Source: Vibrio sp. UBA2441
GTDB lineage: Bacteria > Pseudomonadota > Gammaproteobacteria > Enterobacterales > Vibrionaceae
Direction: 5' to 3'
DNA: 64,000 nucleotides
Assembly: GCA_002342685.1 (NCBI GenBank)
Contig: DDQN01000044.1
Coordinates: 31,399-95,398, forward strand
A model generated the notes under the pieces. The model had not been told where the DNA came from. It searched no databases and saw only the letters and a program-made list of their open reading frames with translations. The translations under genes were made by a program, and so were the position numbers. Shown here one piece after another: positions 17,318 to 26,428 of the stretch (within the stretch, counting starts at the first letter, position 1; each line of letters opens with the position of its first letter).

Positions 17318-17713
17318 ATGGTACAAAATTTGTCTACTGAAATTAATCACGGTAAACCGGGTTACACCGGTATCAAGCGCGTCATCAAAGCAACCGGATA
17401 CTCTATTCAAGGTTTAAAGGCCGCATTCAAACATGAAGCAGCGGTACGCCAGGAGTTCATGCTATTAGTTATTTTTTCTCCAGTAGCACTGTTACTTGAT
17501 GTCACCACAGTAGAAAAAATTCTGATGATTGGGGTGCTCGTTATCGTTCTAATTTGTGAGTTACTCAACTCCGCGATTGAAGCGGTGGTAGACCGAGTCG
17601 GTACGGATTATCACGAATTAAGTGGCCGGGCAAAAGACATCGGTTCCGCTTCTGTTTTTGTAGCACTAACCTTCGCATTTTGTACTTGGATTGGAGTGCT
17701 ATTTTTCTCATGA
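17318..17713 (+). CDS. dgkA: Diacylglycerol kinase (prokaryotic, membrane-embedded)
   Basis: Phosphorylates diacylglycerol to phosphatidic acid in the inner membrane. A 131-residue protein with three predicted membrane helices and the family signatures HEAAVRQEF, CELLNSAIEAVVDRVG (catalytic Glu pair) and SGRAKDIGSASVF. It is about 10 residues longer than E. coli DgkA at the N-terminus. The following gene eptA begins inside its last codons (ATGA overlap), so the two are translationally coupled. This fits their chemistry: EptA leaves diacylglycerol behind when it takes phosphoethanolamine from phosphatidylethanolamine. Confidence 0.95.
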   Translation: MVQNLSTEINHGKPGYTGIKRVIKATGYSIQGLKAAFKHEAAVRQEFMLLVIFSPVALLLDVTTVEKILMIGVLVIVLICELLNSAIEAVVDRVGTDYHELSGRAKDIGSASVFVALTFAFCTWIGVLFFS

Positions 17714-19344
17714 GCAGAGTACTTTTTAGAAAGAAGAAGGGGTTAGGAATAGGCCCATCAACCTTTATTGTTCTAATCGCCCTCTATTTTGGTTTTGTAC
17801 TGAATTTTCCGGTAACGGATAAAATCATTACCCTAGCTGCAGAGACTGGAGATGGCTATTTCGCTTACTCCAGTCCACTACTGCTGTCAGCGGCATTTGC
17901 TATTATTTTTTCATTATTTACACTGCCGTTCATCGCCAAACCCTTTTTTATCTTTCTGGTCTTTTCGTCGGCAATGGCCAGTTTCGCCACGCTAAAATAT
18001 GGGGTGATCTTTGATTACTCTATGATAGAAAATATTTTTGAGACCAACTCAGGTGAAGCTCTGTCTTACGTCAACTTATCCTCTATTGGATTTAGCCTGA
18101 TCTTTGGTTTTGTCCCAGCCGTCCTTATTGCTATCGTAAAATTTAATAGAGACGAACCTTTCAAAATCAGACTGTTCAGAAGGGTAGCCGTTATCGCTGG
18201 CGCTTTAGCTGTCATTGCCGTTATCTATGTGACGTCTTATAAAGACTACGCTTCTGTAGGCCGCAATAACGCCTACCTGAACCAATTGATCGTACCCTCT
18301 CATGTGTTTAACACAGTTAAATACATTGACAGAACCTACTTTACAGAGCCTCTGGAGTACAAAACCATTGGGGAAGATGCTCAACCAATCGCAGCGACTA
18401 ACAATAAACCTTCATTGATGGTTTTAGTTGTTGGTGAAACGGCCCGCACCATGAATATTGGCTACAACGGCTATGAGCGAAACACCAATCCGTATACTCA
18501 GGATATGGGCATCATTTCTTTTAAAGATGTTTCTTCCTGTGGCACAGCTACGGCGCACTCTCTGCCTTGTATGTTCTCTAATATGAACCGCAAGGGGTAT
18601 AAAAAAATACGCGCTAACAATCAGGACAATGCCTTAGACATTATTCAACGCTCTGGCACAAACGTTCTCTGGAAAGAGAATGATGGTGGCGATAAGGCAG
18701 TAGCAAACAAGCTGAAAGAAGTGCTGATTGATCCTGACACCTTCCCAGAATACTGCTCAGGGTCATATTGTTTTGACGAAGTGATGCTGGCAGATTTTGA
18801 TCAGGAAATCGCGGAAGGCAACGGAAAAAACCAGCTATTTGCCTTTCATATTATTGGTAGTCACGGCCCTACGTACTGGAAACGATATCCACAAGATAAA
18901 GAGTTATTCTCACCGTCTTGTAATCAAAGTGATATTGAAAATTGCACAGATGAAGAGATCATTAATGTCTATGATAATACGATTGCGTACACTGACTTCG
19001 TACTTGCTGAGACCATCAAGAAACTTGAGTCTTATAAAAATGAATACAATGTCGCTTTGATGTATATCTCTGATCACGGTGAATCACTAGGTGAAAATGG
19101 GTTATATCTGCACGGTACCCCCTATTCACTTGCCCCTGATTACCAGACAAAAGTGCCGTGGTATATCTGGATGGATCAAGCTTTCGAAGATGCTTATCAA
19201 TTAGACAGACAATGCCTTGAAGATAAGGCTCAGCAAGGCGGGGTCTCTCATGACAACTTCTTCCATACCTTGATTGATTTCTCTGGAGTTAGTACGTCAG
19301 CCATCAATAGAGACATGAGCATAATATCCAGTTGCCGCAGCTGA
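17710..19344 (+). CDS. eptA: Lipid A phosphoethanolamine transferase
   Basis: Inner-membrane enzyme that moves phosphoethanolamine from phosphatidylethanolamine to lipid A, reducing negative charge and cationic peptide binding; the same family as MCR. A 544-residue protein starting at the ATG overlapping the dgkA stop. Five predicted N-terminal membrane helices (to about residue 175) precede a periplasmic sulfatase-like domain. VVGETART carries the zinc-binding Glu243, SCGTATAHSLPC carries the likely nucleophile Thr281 within a Cys277-Cys287 disulfide, HIIGSHGPTY follows, and ISDHGESLGENGLYLHG holds the remaining metal ligands. A strong terminator follows. This is an ordinary chromosomal eptA with its dgkA partner. 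Confidence 0.94.
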   Translation: MSRVLFRKKKGLGIGPSTFIVLIALYFGFVLNFPVTDKIITLAAETGDGYFAYSSPLLLSAAFAIIFSLFTLPFIAKPFFIFLVFSSAMASFATLKYGVIFDYSMIENIFETNSGEALSYVNLSSIGFSLIFGFVPAVLIAIVKFNRDEPFKIRLFRRVAVIAGALAVIAVIYVTSYKDYASVGRNNAYLNQLIVPSHVFNTVKYIDRTYFTEPLEYKTIGEDAQPIAATNNKPSLMVLVVGETARTMNIGYNGYERNTNPYTQDMGIISFKDVSSCGTATAHSLPCMFSNMNRKGYKKIRANNQDNALDIIQRSGTNVLWKENDGGDKAVANKLKEVLIDPDTFPEYCSGSYCFDEVMLADFDQEIAEGNGKNQLFAFHIIGSHGPTYWKRYPQDKELFSPSCNQSDIENCTDEEIINVYDNTIAYTDFVLAETIKKLESYKNEYNVALMYISDHGESLGENGLYLHGTPYSLAPDYQTKVPWYIWMDQAFEDAYQLDRQCLEDKAQQGGVSHDNFFHTLIDFSGVSTSAINRDMSIISSCRS

Positions 19345-19370
19345 TTAAGTTCACCAGTCACCTATTTAAT

Positions 19371-19403
19371 AACCAGAGTCGGTAAAACGGCTCTGGTTTT
19401 TTT
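19371..19403 (+). terminator. Rho-independent terminator of dgkA-eptA
   Basis: AACCAGAG (19371-19378) pairs with CTCTGGTT (19391-19398), followed by a run of T. Confidence 0.9.
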
Positions 19404-19497
19404 GTTGTTTACATCCCAAACTCCCGCCATTAACTGTACATGCAACCAGTAGTAATTCATACTCTGATTCACCTTAAGCGCTCAGAGTACAATCACG

Positions 19498-20397
19498 ATG
19501 AAAACCAACTATCATCAAAAATTAAAGCCCGTCATACGGTACTTGGAAAAGAACTTTAACGCTCCACTTAACTTAGAAGAGGTGGCCAAACTCGCCCTAC
19601 TCTCTCCATATCATTTTCATCGTGTTTTCAAAGCCGTTACCAACGAGACACTGAATGAGTACCTGCGTCGATTAAGGTTACAGCAGGCTGCACAAGATCT
19701 GTTTTACAAAAAACCATCGGTTACAGAAGTCGCTCTAGATTATGGTTTTTCCAGTTCTCAAAACTTTGCCAAAGCTTTCCGTAAGCACTTCAACCTGTCC
19801 CCCTCAGACATCAGAAGTTGTGCAAGTATAGAGCTATTTGCTGAACTGATGAAAAATAGCAAAACAGGAAACAAACAGAGCAAGAATGGAAACGATACTA
19901 TCACTCTCAACTTTTATACTTCTCCTAACCTTCAACAACGGAGAATAACAATGGAAAGAAAGCAATTCGAACAGGGCAGCCTAGCTTACATTCGTGTTAC
20001 TGGGCCCTACGGCGAAAACTATGAACCAGCCATCGGTAAGCTCTATCAGTGGGCAGCAGCAGAGGGGGTTTCAGATGCAACGTGTCTGTTTATCTATCAC
20101 GACAACCCTGAACTGACCCCGGCAGATAAATGCAGAACGGATATCTGCTTAATGGTACCTGACAACGTGAAAATATCAGGCGATCTTGAACTACAAAAGT
20201 TCCCCGGAGGGGAGTACGGTACTTTGCGAAAAACCATCACAAATAAATCTCAATACGGCCCGGCCTGGAACGAACATATATCTCAAATAGTTGAGTTGGG
20301 TATAGAAATGGATGATAGACCCTGCTTTGAGCTTTATCACAGCTACGATAACGAAAAAGACATTGCTGATGTTAGCTTCTGCAGTGCAATAAAATAA
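19498..20397 (+). CDS. AraC-family transcriptional regulator with GyrI-like effector domain
   Basis: A 299-residue regulator. Residues 8-105 form the two helix-turn-helix units of AraC/XylS proteins (LEEVAKLALLSPYHFHRVFK and VTEVALDYGFSSSQNFAKAF). A linker of about 40 residues follows, then from about residue 150 a GyrI-like small-molecule binding domain (LAYIRVTGPYGE, ICLMVPDNV, PGGEYGTL). This order, DNA-binding first and GyrI-like second, resembles Rob/SoxS-like multidrug-responsive regulators. The ligand and targets are unknown. It is flanked by terminators and reads as a single-gene unit, with eptA upstream and msrAB downstream in the same direction. Confidence 0.88.
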   Translation: MKTNYHQKLKPVIRYLEKNFNAPLNLEEVAKLALLSPYHFHRVFKAVTNETLNEYLRRLRLQQAAQDLFYKKPSVTEVALDYGFSSSQNFAKAFRKHFNLSPSDIRSCASIELFAELMKNSKTGNKQSKNGNDTITLNFYTSPNLQQRRITMERKQFEQGSLAYIRVTGPYGENYEPAIGKLYQWAAAEGVSDATCLFIYHDNPELTPADKCRTDICLMVPDNVKISGDLELQKFPGGEYGTLRKTITNKSQYGPAWNEHISQIVELGIEMDDRPCFELYHSYDNEKDIADVSFCSAIK

Positions 20398-20410
20398 ATA
20401 ACATCTCACT

Positions 20411-20442
20411 CATGCCCCTTTTCACATCGAATAAGGGGCATG
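20411..20442 (+). terminator. Hairpin terminator after the AraC-type gene
   Basis: CATGCCCCTT (20411-20420) and AAGGGGCATG (20433-20442) form a perfect 10-bp stem with a 12-nt loop. The T run after it is weak. Confidence 0.65.
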
Positions 20443-20571
20443 TGATTTACCTATAATATCAACCACTTAATATCACTCCTATTATTTTCATCAAAAAACC
20501 TGCAAGTTTTCCCTGTCTGCTCCTTTCTATATAACCAACTCAAAGATTTATGCTGTGTATAAGAGGTAATA

Positions 20572-21714
20572 ATGACTCAATTTTCTAAAGTACTACTCTC
20601 TCTTGGTGTATCAATACCGCTTGTATTTGCTCTTTTAAGCCCATCAGGTGAAGCAAATGCTGTTGATAAAAAAGTTGAAGCGACTAACGTTGTGACTGCA
20701 ACACTTGCGGGCGGATGTTTTTGGTGCACAGAATCTGATTTAGAAAAACTGGACGGCGTCGTCGATGTTGTTTCCGGTTACTCCGGTGGTCATATCGATA
20801 ACCCTAATTATAAGCAGGTTTCATCAGGTAAATCTGGGCATATAGAAGTCATTCAAGTCACTTATGATGCGGATAGGCTTAACTACGAACAAGTACTTGA
20901 TCAATTCTTCCGCCACATTGACCCAACCGATGACAAAGGGTCCTTTGTCGACCGCGGGCCCCAATATCGCCCGGCAATCTTCTTCCATAACGAAGAACAA
21001 CGTGAAACGGCCGCACTTTTTATGCAGGAAATTGGTGAATCAAAAATATTCAACAAACCTTTGGCAACGGAACTCATCCCTTTTAAAAAGTTCTGGCCTG
21101 CCGAAGAGTATCATCAGGACTATTATAAAAAGAGCAAACTACGGTATAAATATTATCGCAACGCTTCTGGCCGTGATCAGTACTTAAACAAAATATTTGG
21201 TAAAGACAGAAAAGATAACCCGAAAACGCTTCGCCAGATAATTGAGTCAGAGAAACAAGCTCAGAGTATTAAGCAATACACGAAACCTTCTGACGCTGAA
21301 ATTAAAGCTAAACTGAACAAACTACAATTCAATGTCACCCAGGAAGAAGGAACCGAAAAGCCATTTAAAAATGCGTATTGGGACAATAAACAAGAAGGTA
21401 TTTACGTTGATGTCGTAACGGGCGAGCCACTATTTTCCTCTACAGACAAATATAAATCTGGAACAGGCTGGCCTAGTTTTACCAAGCCTATCAACAGCGC
21501 TTATATTGTAGAAAAAACAGACTTTAGATTGGTATTTGCACGCACCGAAATCCGCAGTCGATTTGGTGATTCACACTTGGGTCACGTTTTTAAAGATGGT
21601 CCTGCGCCAACAGGGTTGAGATATTGTATGAATTCGGCAGCGATGACTTTTATTCCTTTAAACAAGATGGAAGAAGCGGGTTATCAGGAATACTTATATC
21701 TCTTTGACAATTAA
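20572..21714 (+). CDS. msrAB: Periplasmic methionine sulfoxide reductase, MsrA-MsrB fusion
   Basis: Repairs both S- and R-methionine sulfoxide. A 380-residue protein with an N-terminal signal peptide ending at about SGEANA (residue 30). The MsrA domain (about 43-200) has the active-site GGCFWC with Cys49. The MsrB domain (about 245-375) has [25 protein letters not shown] and the catalytic Cys of RYCMNSAAM. The MsrB part lacks the two CxxC pairs that bind structural zinc in E. coli MsrB, as in other fused forms. No thioredoxin-like domain is attached, unlike Neisseria PilB, so an external periplasmic reductant is needed. It is a single-gene unit with a strong terminator. Confidence 0.95.
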   Translation: MTQFSKVLLSLGVSIPLVFALLSPSGEANAVDKKVEATNVVTATLAGGCFWCTESDLEKLDGVVDVVSGYSGGHIDNPNYKQVSSGKSGHIEVIQVTYDADRLNYEQVLDQFFRHIDPTDDKGSFVDRGPQYRPAIFFHNEEQRETAALFMQEIGESKIFNKPLATELIPFKKFWPAEEYHQDYYKKSKLRYKYYRNASGRDQYLNKIFGKDRKDNPKTLRQIIESEKQAQSIKQYTKPSDAEIKAKLNKLQFNVTQEEGTEKPFKNAYWDNKQEGIYVDVVTGEPLFSSTDKYKSGTGWPSFTKPINSAYIVEKTDFRLVFARTEIRSRFGDSHLGHVFKDGPAPTGLRYCMNSAAMTFIPLNKMEEAGYQEYLYLFDN

Positions 21715-21719
21715 CCAAC

Positions 21720-21749
21720 AACTTCAGCCCCTGTTTAGGGGCTGAAGTT
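21720..21749. terminator. Terminator between convergent msrAB and chemoreceptor gene
   Basis: Perfect 12-bp stem AACTTCAGCCCC (21720-21731) and GGGGCTGAAGTT (21738-21749) with a 6-nt loop, between two convergent genes. It probably serves both directions. Confidence 0.8.
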
Positions 21750-21779
21750 ATAGACTAAGCAGTCTCAAATAACGTCACT

Positions 21780-23651
21780 CTATACCCTAAAGCTGTTAAG
21801 CAACTTATCTTGTTGGTTCACATTATCAATTTGAGATTTCATCGCTTCGTTAGTATTTCCTGCGGCATCCGCAACCTGCTCTGTTATCGATTTAATATTC
21901 AGCGTATTGGCATTAATTTCTTCTGCCACTAAACTTTGCTGCTCAGCGGCAGAAGCTATCTGAGTATTCATGTCAGTTATTTGCAATATCGCAGCTTGAA
22001 TCTTGTCCAGAGCATCATTTGCTCCGGTTGCTTGCTGAACCGCTTCTTCTGCCGCAGATTGGCTCTCATTCATAACCAGAGAAACCGCATTAGCGCCAGT
22101 TTGCAACTGTTCGATCATAGTTCGGATCTCAGTCGTTGACTGCTGGGTTTTCTGTGCCAGTGTCCTTACCTCGTCGGCAACGACTGCAAAACCACGCCCT
22201 GAATCGCCCGCCCTTGCCGCTTCAATAGCTGCATTTAATGCCAGCAGGTTGGTTTGGTCTGCAATATCATTAATCACTTTCAAAATAGATTCAATGTTGT
22301 CAGAGGCAACAGTTAGTGTTTTTACTTCTTCTACCGCTTGCTCTATTTTTCCGGACAAATTCCCAATAGTACCCGCAGTATCACTAACAATTTTTGAGCC
22401 TTCACTGGTAGCTAACTCAGCTTCCTGTGCAGATCCAGCCGCCGACTGAGCATTATTGGCAACTTCAGAAGACGTTGTTGCCATCTCATGCATCGCGGTC
22501 GCTAATTGCTCTAACTCTCGTAACTGAGATCCCATAGCCTGGGCAGAATTTTTAGCACCTTCAGCCGTCATTTCAGTGCCTTGCTTAATAGAAACGCTGA
22601 TCTCTTTTGACTGCTTTAACTGCGTTTGTAGTTTAGCTGTAAATGTATTAAACCCTTTAGCTAATTGAGCAAATTCTTCATCAGTATTGGTATCAATACG
22701 CTGTGTAAGGTCACCGTGACCTGTAGCAATATCCGCAATAGCGTTGTTGAGCACACCCAATGGACGCATCAGATAGCGGATAAGGAAAGTAAGCATAAAG
22801 ATACTTAAAATCAGGGCTAAGAATGTATAAAGAATTGAGCTGTTGCGAAGATCTTCGATAGCAGAGAAAGCAATAGTTTCATCAACAACCGCACCAACAT
22901 ACCAATTTTCACCCGGTACTTTGGCAAATTTAATCTCTAAAAGATCGCCATTCAGCACAATTTCTTGCTTACCTTCTTGTATTTGGACTCCCGGTAAGTA
23001 TTGAGAAAATTGCTGACCATTGAACTCATTTTTAGGATGGGCAATAGTTGTACCATCTTCAGTAACAATAAACAGGTAACCCGCATCAAATAAGTTGAAC
23101 TGATTGACCATATCTGCCAGCTTAGTCAGAGCAACGTCAAAGAACATGCTGCCAATGAATTGACCATTTTCTCGTAAAGGAGTTGCGATGGAGATAATCA
23201 CCTGCTTTGTTGATTCATCAACATAAGGCTGGGTTACAATAAGCCGCTGTTCTTGCTTAGCTTTGCGGTACCAAGGACGAACTCTAGGGTCGAAATCATC
23301 TCCGGCGTCCCAGCCATCCACGTTTTCGATCATTTTCCCATCAGACTCATAGCCTGCACCGACCGCCAAAAATGCTTTTTTCAGTTGGGGTTTATCAACA
23401 ATATTCTGCAAGTATTTATAGTTTGAAGGTTGGATTTCAACAATATCAGTAATGGTCTGAGCTAAGGTCTTTTGCGCATCCAGCTCTGAAAGAGTATAAC
23501 TTTTAACACCTAACAGCATTTCATCGATACTGGTTTCTACTTGTGATTCTATTCTATCGCGTACGGTATAAACCTGTTTTAACGATAGCAGAGAGACGGT
23601 AACAAACAGCATAACTGAAGATGCCGCGACAATTTTGTAATTGAACTTCAT
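21780..23651 (-). CDS. Methyl-accepting chemotaxis protein with dCache ligand domain
   Basis: A 623-residue transmembrane chemoreceptor. One membrane helix (about 8-28) is followed by a periplasmic dCache domain (about 30-270) and a second helix (about 272-295). A HAMP domain (about 296-350) then leads to the cytoplasmic signalling domain. Its tip is [10 protein letters not shown]...[35 protein letters not shown]. In the dCache membrane-distal part, [11 protein letters not shown] followed by [11 protein letters not shown] matches the pattern used for amino-acid ligands (Arg, Trp, Tyr and Asp contacts), as in Vibrio cholerae Mlp37-like receptors. The ligand is therefore probably an amino acid or similar. 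No CheR-binding pentapeptide is seen at the C-terminus. Convergent with msrAB. Confidence 0.92.
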   Translation of the reverse strand: MKFNYKIVAASSVMLFVTVSLLSLKQVYTVRDRIESQVETSIDEMLLGVKSYTLSELDAQKTLAQTITDIVEIQPSNYKYLQNIVDKPQLKKAFLAVGAGYESDGKMIENVDGWDAGDDFDPRVRPWYRKAKQEQRLIVTQPYVDESTKQVIISIATPLRENGQFIGSMFFDVALTKLADMVNQFNLFDAGYLFIVTEDGTTIAHPKNEFNGQQFSQYLPGVQIQEGKQEIVLNGDLLEIKFAKVPGENWYVGAVVDETIAFSAIEDLRNSSILYTFLALILSIFMLTFLIRYLMRPLGVLNNAIADIATGHGDLTQRIDTNTDEEFAQLAKGFNTFTAKLQTQLKQSKEISVSIKQGTEMTAEGAKNSAQAMGSQLRELEQLATAMHEMATTSSEVANNAQSAAGSAQEAELATSEGSKIVSDTAGTIGNLSGKIEQAVEEVKTLTVASDNIESILKVINDIADQTNLLALNAAIEAARAGDSGRGFAVVADEVRTLAQKTQQSTTEIRTMIEQLQTGANAVSLVMNESQSAAEEAVQQATGANDALDKIQAAILQITDMNTQIASAAEQQSLVAEEINANTLNIKSITEQVADAAGNTNEAMKSQIDNVNQQDKLLNSFRV

Positions 23652-23865
23652 GGCTTCGGGTACTCAACATTTTTTATATAATGAATCTGGTTGTACAGCA
23701 AACAGTACAGGGCGCGAATTAAACCATTATGCTCATTGGAATGCCAATAATTTTACCTGTTAAATTATCAAGTTATATTTGATGATTTGATAAAGTGAAG
23801 CACATTGCACTCAAGAATAGAAAATTTAGCCAATTTGATAACTTGACTATAATGCTTTAAACACG

Positions 23866-23900
23866 AAAAAGCCGTAGCAGGTATTAACCTACTACGGCTT
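23866..23900 (-). terminator. Terminator of tRNA-Arg
   Basis: On the minus strand AAGCCGTAGTAGG and ACCTGCTACGGCTT form a long GC-rich stem followed by TTTTTCG, 9 nt after the tRNA CCA end. Confidence 0.85.
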
Positions 23901-23908
23901 ATCTAATA

Positions 23909-23985
23909 TGGCGCTCCGTGCAGGATTCGAACCTGCGACCACCCGCTTAGAAGGCGGGTGCTCTATCCAGCTGAGCTAACGGAGC
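23909..23985 (-). tRNA. tRNA-Arg (anticodon TCT)
   Basis: The minus strand folds as a 77-nt cloverleaf. The 7-bp acceptor stem is GCTCCGT/ACGGAGC, the D-arm GCTCAGCTGGATAGAGC, and the anticodon stem CCCGC/GCGGG encloses the loop CTTCTAA with anticodon TCT. The T-arm GCAGG-TTCGAAT-CCTGC follows. Discriminator G and an encoded CCA end the molecule. It reads AGA and AGG codons. It has its own promoter and terminator. Confidence 0.97.
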
Positions 23986-23999
23986 AACTTAGGGGGTGA

Positions 24000-24027
24000 A
24001 TTATACGAGAAGAGCAGACTAGGTCAA
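24000..24027 (-). promoter_or_regulatory. Sigma-70 promoter of tRNA-Arg
   Basis: TTGACC (24022-24027) and TATAAT (24000-24005) on the minus strand, 16 nt apart, about 15 nt before the tRNA. The C-rich stretch after the -10 (CACCCCC) is typical of stable-RNA promoters under growth-rate and stringent control. Confidence 0.85.
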
Positions 24028-24090
24028 TGGCTTTCTTTTAGTTTCTGATTTAACTGCCTAAAAAAAGCGCATATCTTTAATAACAAATAA

Positions 24091-24106
24091 AAGCAAACGT
24101 TTGCGC
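24091..24106 (+). promoter_or_regulatory. PurR-like operator upstream of folD
   Basis: AAGCAAACGTTTGCGC closely matches the E. coli PurR consensus ACGCAAACGTTTGCGT (about 13 of 16), including the full central palindrome. It lies 68 nt before the folD start. Control of folD by purine levels fits its role in supplying formyl-tetrahydrofolate for purine synthesis. Confidence 0.75.
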
Positions 24107-24173
24107 AATGGCTATTGTTTCGGTTTTTTGCGACAATACGCCCGCTCAGTTATTTAATCGTTCAAGGGAATAT

Positions 24174-25031
24174 ATGGCAGCTCAAAATATTGATGGAAAA
24201 TTAATCTCGCAAACCGTTCGTTCAGAAGTTGCTGCACGCGTTAAAGCACGATCTGAGGCAGGACTAAGAGCTCCCGGGCTTGCTGTCGTATTGGTAGGAG
24301 AAGACCCTGCGTCACAAGTTTATGTAGGAAGTAAGCGTAGAGCCTGTGATGAAGTCGGGTTTGTATCTAAATCTTACGATTTACCTGCTACGGCAAAAGA
24401 GCAAGAATTGTTAGATTTAGTCGACCAGCTTAACAGCGATGATGATATTGACGGCATTCTGGTTCAACTACCCTTACCTGCGGGCATTGATACAACAAAA
24501 ATACTGGAACGAATTCTCCCACATAAAGATGTCGATGGTTTCCATCCATATAATGTTGGCCGGTTAGCTCAACGAATTCCTAAACTTCGATCTTGCACAC
24601 CGAAAGGAATCATAACGCTGCTGGAGAGATATAATATTGAGACTCGTGGTAAACATGCTGTCATCGTCGGTGCATCAAACATTGTAGGCAGACCTATGAC
24701 GTTAGAGCTGCTGTTAGCGGGATGCACAACCACAACATGCCACCGTTTCACCAAAGATTTAGAATCGCATGTTCGTCAGGCAGATATCGTCGTCGTCGCG
24801 GTAGGTAAACCTAATTTCATCCCAGGCAACTGGGTTAAACAGGGTGCAATTGTTATTGATGTAGGTATTAACCGTCTCGAATCAGGCAAGTTAGTCGGTG
24901 ATGTCGACTACGATGGGGCAAAAGAGAAAGCGAGCTTTATTACTCCTGTTCCGGGAGGCGTTGGCCCTATGACTGTTGCCAGTTTGATTGAAAATACCAT
25001 GATTGCTTGCGAACAGTATAAATCAGAATAG
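24174..25031 (+). CDS. folD: Bifunctional methylene-tetrahydrofolate dehydrogenase / methenyl-tetrahydrofolate cyclohydrolase
   Basis: Converts 5,10-methylene-THF to 10-formyl-THF through methenyl-THF using NADP+. A 285-residue protein starting [11 protein letters not shown] at the ATG after AGGGA; an in-frame ATG 66 nt upstream lies too close to the PurR-like box and is not conserved. The catalytic lysine is Lys54 in [30 protein letters not shown] and [16 protein letters not shown] are family signatures. Transcribed alone, with a strong terminator. Confidence 0.97.
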   Translation: MAAQNIDGKLISQTVRSEVAARVKARSEAGLRAPGLAVVLVGEDPASQVYVGSKRRACDEVGFVSKSYDLPATAKEQELLDLVDQLNSDDDIDGILVQLPLPAGIDTTKILERILPHKDVDGFHPYNVGRLAQRIPKLRSCTPKGIITLLERYNIETRGKHAVIVGASNIVGRPMTLELLLAGCTTTTCHRFTKDLESHVRQADIVVVAVGKPNFIPGNWVKQGAIVIDVGINRLESGKLVGDVDYDGAKEKASFITPVPGGVGPMTVASLIENTMIACEQYKSE

Positions 25032-25032
25032 T

Positions 25033-25097
25033 AATACTCAAGCTGCTACATCAAGAGGCTTGAGTATCAAAAAAACCGCTTACAAAAAGCGGTTTTT
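25033..25097. terminator. Inverted repeat and bidirectional terminator between folD and mltB
   Basis: Two hairpins. ATACTCAAGC and GCTTGAGTAT (25033-25067) form a longer-loop stem. AAAAACCGCTT (25071-25081) and AAGCGGTTTTT (25087-25097) form a compact terminator with A and T runs on both sides that can serve convergent folD and mltB. Confidence 0.85.
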
Positions 25098-25121
25098 TTA
25101 TTGATTAGAAAGTTAGTTGAG

Positions 25122-26090
25122 TTATCTAAGTTCGTCCGCTAAATGACTGACAGCTAAACCAAAGTAATAAGAGCGATTCCACTTCATCAGTACTTGGTAG
25201 TTGTTATAAATCAGATAAGCACGCCCATCCTCGTCATCTGGCATGATCAACCAAGCATTGATATCTTTATCCAACTTGGGCAAATGTTGTTGATAAATAG
25301 TACGAACACCCAGTTTATCCCATTCTTGAAGTAGCTTAGCTTTCTCTTTTTGCCTACCAGCAAGTTGCTTAGATAACCCCTTAGGAATCGTGACCTGACG
25401 TCCCCAAGTATAATCATCATTCCAACCCGACTCGCTCAAGTAATTAGCCGCGGATGCGAACACATCTTGCTTATTGTTCCAGATGTCTTTTTTCCCATCT
25501 CCGTTACCATCTTTAGCGAAGTTGAGAAATGAACTAGGCATGAACTGGCACTGTCCCATAGCTCCTGCCCATGAACCTTTCATTCTATTAACCGAAATAT
25601 GTCCTTGGTCAAGAATCGTCAGAGCTGCCATTGTCTCTTTACGGAAAAAAGCTTCTCGACGGCCGTCATAAGCGAGTGTCGTCAATGCATCGATCACATT
25701 GTATCCACCAGTTAAACTACCAAAATTACTTTCAACGCCCCACAAAGCAACAATAAATCTAGGCTGAACACCATATTCATTACCTATTCGGACTAGCTCT
25801 TTGTGGTGTTTGTTATACAGGGATTTGGCTTGTTTTATTTTCCAGTCAGGTACCGCCCGTGGAATATACTCATCCAAAGTAAGTTTTTTTTCAGGCTGAT
25901 TCCGGTCTGCTTTTACTGCTCTTTTCTTATAGGTTACATTTTCAAAAGCACTTTCAATCGTTGCGTCCGAAATACCTTTTTCTCTGGCTTGTTTCTTTAA
26001 TTCTGTAACGTATTCACTAAATTCCAATTTTTCAGCGAATACTTGAGTACTTAACCCTAATCCAATTAGTAAGCTGGCTATTATTTTCAA
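25122..26090 (-). CDS. mltB: Lytic murein transglycosylase B
   Basis: Cleaves peptidoglycan glycan strands to anhydro-muropeptides in the periplasm. A 322-residue protein starting at a TTG codon preceded by GGAGAAGGAAG, with signal peptide MKIIASLLIGLGLSTQVFA. No lipobox cysteine follows the signal peptide, so unlike E. coli MltB it is predicted to be soluble. Catalytic Glu120 lies in ALWGVESNFG, followed by the lysozyme-like signatures YDGRREAFFRKE and SWAGAMGQCQFMPSSF. It is followed by a terminator shared with folD. Confidence 0.93.
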   Translation of the reverse strand: MKIIASLLIGLGLSTQVFAEKLEFSEYVTELKKQAREKGISDATIESAFENVTYKKRAVKADRNQPEKKLTLDEYIPRAVPDWKIKQAKSLYNKHHKELVRIGNEYGVQPRFIVALWGVESNFGSLTGGYNVIDALTTLAYDGRREAFFRKETMAALTILDQGHISVNRMKGSWAGAMGQCQFMPSSFLNFAKDGNGDGKKDIWNNKQDVFASAANYLSESGWNDDYTWGRQVTIPKGLSKQLAGRQKEKAKLLQEWDKLGVRTIYQQHLPKLDKDINAWLIMPDDEDGRAYLIYNNYQVLMKWNRSYYFGLAVSHLADELR

Positions 26091-26142
26091 TCTTCCTTCT
26101 CCCTAGGCCGATGACGATTTCCTGCTTTTAATAGGAAAAGTC

Positions 26143-26421
26143 TTATTCTTTATGTTTTGCTTTCTCTTGTTTGTATTTCTCGAGTAAATTTTCCGGAGGT
26201 GGTGGCAGTTGCAAGAAAAAACCCTGCTCGCTTATCGAGATTTTTACTTTTTCAATGTCCACCTGAGCGAGTGTCCTACCCTCCATTTTTATTACCATAA
26301 CAAAAAAAGGCGTACCAAACATTTCCATTAAAGCATCAGGAACCTGTGAAAAGTCATCTTTTTTCGGAACATATAAATACGCTCCATCTTTCTTTTTACT
26401 CTTATATATAGAACACAGCAT
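26143..26421 (-). CDS. ycgL: YcgL-domain protein
   Basis: A 92-residue YcgL-family protein of unknown biochemical function. The family pattern [29 protein letters not shown] is seen at the N-terminus, and a Pro-rich [15 protein letters not shown] near the end. It starts 7 nt after the rnd stop, and pairing with rnd is common in gammaproteobacteria, so they are probably cotranscribed. Confidence 0.9.
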   Translation of the reverse strand: MLCSIYKSKKKDGAYLYVPKKDDFSQVPDALMEMFGTPFFVMVIKMEGRTLAQVDIEKVKISISEQGFFLQLPPPPENLLEKYKQEKAKHKE

Positions 26422-26428
26422 AAAAAAT

